Made by a program: the position numbers and the translations under genes
Notes under the pieces: model-generated
Database searches by the model: none
Told to the model about the DNA's origin: nothing
What the model saw: only the letters and a program-made list of their open reading frames with translations
Assembly (NCBI GenBank): GCA_023091665.1
Contig: JALJCQ010000011.1
Span: 806,001-870,000, forward strand
Source: Pythium myriotylum
Taxonomy: Eukaryota > Oomycota > Peronosporomycetes > Pythiales > Pythiaceae
Length of the DNA stretch: 64,000 bases
Reading direction: 5' to 3'
Part shown: positions 62,920-64,000 of the stretch, piece after piece
Numbering within the stretch: position 1 is the stretch's first letter
Layout of the letters: each line of letters begins with the position of its first letter

Positions 62920-64000
62920 TCACAAGATGTAGACTGGCTTCAGAGCGCTAGTCGCGTACTTGTCTTTCGTCACTGGGCAAGTGATCAACTTATCATCCTC
63001 TGTACTCAGTTGCTGGATTGCCCGGCGACTGAACACGTAGCCGTTAGGAAGTGCGACGGGAGGGTTATGCTCATCCATCACCCCTTGAGTAACGCGGCAA
63101 ACGAGTCGCGAGTGGGGGTGGTGGGCGAAGGGAAGGCCTTCGCACAGCTTTCCGCCAATCTCACTACATGTCGGGCACAATGGTGGAGCCTCCTCCTGAG
63201 ACGTCTGAAGTGTGCTCGACTTGTCATTCTTTGTCGTAAGCTCTGCGATTGTGATGATTTTCGTTTTCTTGCTCTGTTGCTCAACTGATTCGGACTCACT
63301 CTGTCTCTTGCGATCTTGCCCTGACTCATTTTCACCGGCCTCCGCCTCATTGTTTTCGTCACCATCAAGCCGGCGCTTCCGAGTCTCGTTGGCCAAATCT
63401 CGGGTACGGCGACAAGCCCTCGTGTTTAAACTAGAGATCCCAGCATGAAGTGCAATGGATAGAGCCGGTGGACTATGAATCCCGTATGCCAAACAGAACG
63501 TAGCTCGAAATGATTTCTTCAGTGTTTCCCATCGTTCAAGAGAAAACAGGCGCGAGCATGACTCAACTCCACATTGATCTGGGTTGAAAGCTAATGTTCC
63601 CATTGCTTCTCGGATACTCTCCATCATTGAGTTTCTTGAGGCTTCGTCTTCATTCTGCATGGAGATAGGAGTCAGGTTGAGACGCGCGTAGTCAACAGCT
63701 TCAAGCTTTTTGTCTGAGCGAACAAGCTCAACGAATTCCTGAAGACGTAGCTGGAACTCTAGTTGAGAGGAGAGCCGACGGAGACGCGAGGCGTTATCCA
63801 AACACCACTGGATCGCAGTGGAAACATTACGGGCGTGAAGGTCGTTTAAGATAGCATGGCATTGCATGTGTAGGTCGTGGTCGACAACGAACTCGACACC
63901 TTCAAAGAGTGGAAAAAAGTCAGAATATTCCATTCATTTCCATCCGATGAAATGCGACCGTTCGAATTAAATCAAACCCACCTTTCGATTCTTGGATGAG
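62920..64000 (-). CDS. MAEA: MAEA/GID9-type E3 ubiquitin ligase subunit, 5' part outside window
   Basis: Model complement(join(62920..63899, 63982..>64000)); the N-terminal LisH region lies beyond the right edge. Catalytic RING-like subunit of the CTLH/GID ubiquitin ligase. Seen: CTLH/CRA segment (TAIQWCLDNASRLRRL, LEFQLRLQEFVELVR, AMGTLAFNPDQ), ALSIALHAGISSLNT, and the degenerate RING CPTCSEIGGKL...PFAHHPHSRLVC...MDEHNPPVALPNGYVFS...TCPVTKDKY, ending VYIL as in MAEA. A charged, nuclear-signal-like insert (RKRRLDGDENN...KKTK) separates CRA and RING and is larger than in animal MAEA. Donor GTGGGT at 63981; acceptor TTGAAG before 63899. Confidence 0.92.

Overview
The window is gene-dense eukaryotic DNA, most consistent with an oomycete (Pythium/Globisporangium/Phytophthora-like). 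The evidence is: short GT-AG introns, nearly all about 54-80 bp; small intergenic spaces; bidirectional promoters; protein families typical of oomycetes (expanded MATE transporters, a PX-like protein with a C-x2-C motif, WRKY19-type zinc-knuckle arrays). The species cannot be named from this sequence alone. Exon boundaries were worked out by hand from GT/AG signals, reading phase and family alignment, and the exons of every spliced model sum to an intact frame.

Region 1 (1-28 kb) is a cluster of ten MATE-family multidrug/toxin antiporter paralogues on both strands. The first is cut by the window edge. They are interrupted by a PX-like gene, a small hypothetical gene, a putative alpha/beta-hydrolase esterase and a 923-residue polytopic membrane protein of unknown function. 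Eight of the ten have one phase-0 intron at the same place, just before the first membrane helix. One (13691-15430) lacks the intron, and in the edge-truncated copy the site lies outside the window. Two copies share an almost identical first exon (one substitution in 330 nt) although their second exons have diverged. This looks like recent gene conversion or exon duplication. A short cytosolic leader with LGHHA-like and TPLIVKAG-like motifs recurs in five copies and is shortened or replaced in others.

Region 2 (28-46.5 kb) is mostly housekeeping: a P4-type phospholipid flippase, a HIT hydrolase, decapping protein DCP1, endonuclease III (NTH1), a tail-anchored membrane protein, a TPR-kelch protein, a plant-type LRR protein whose small exons equal one repeat each, an Arg/Ser-rich disordered protein, a nuclear-type LRR protein, two small conserved-looking proteins and a six-exon SAM methyltransferase with a 23-nt microexon.

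Region 3 (46.5-64 kb) holds a ten-exon protein that joins a RhoGAP-like domain without its arginine finger to an RRM-like fold and coiled coils. It also holds IPI1/TEX10 (60S ribosome maturation), a Pin1-type prolyl isomerase, NOC4 (ribosome export), a protein with twelve tandem C-C-C-H zinc knuckles, a KICSTOR subunit 2 (KICS2/C12orf66)-like protein linked by homology to TORC1 control, and the 3' part of a MAEA/GID9-type ubiquitin ligase subunit that runs off the right edge.

The most unusual items are the MATE cluster with its homogenised first exon, the pseudo-RhoGAP/RRM fusion, the KICS2 homologue, a duplicated gene 3' end beside two near-perfect palindromes (8.6-9.0 kb), and small unannotated reading frames between 50.9 and 51.4 kb.
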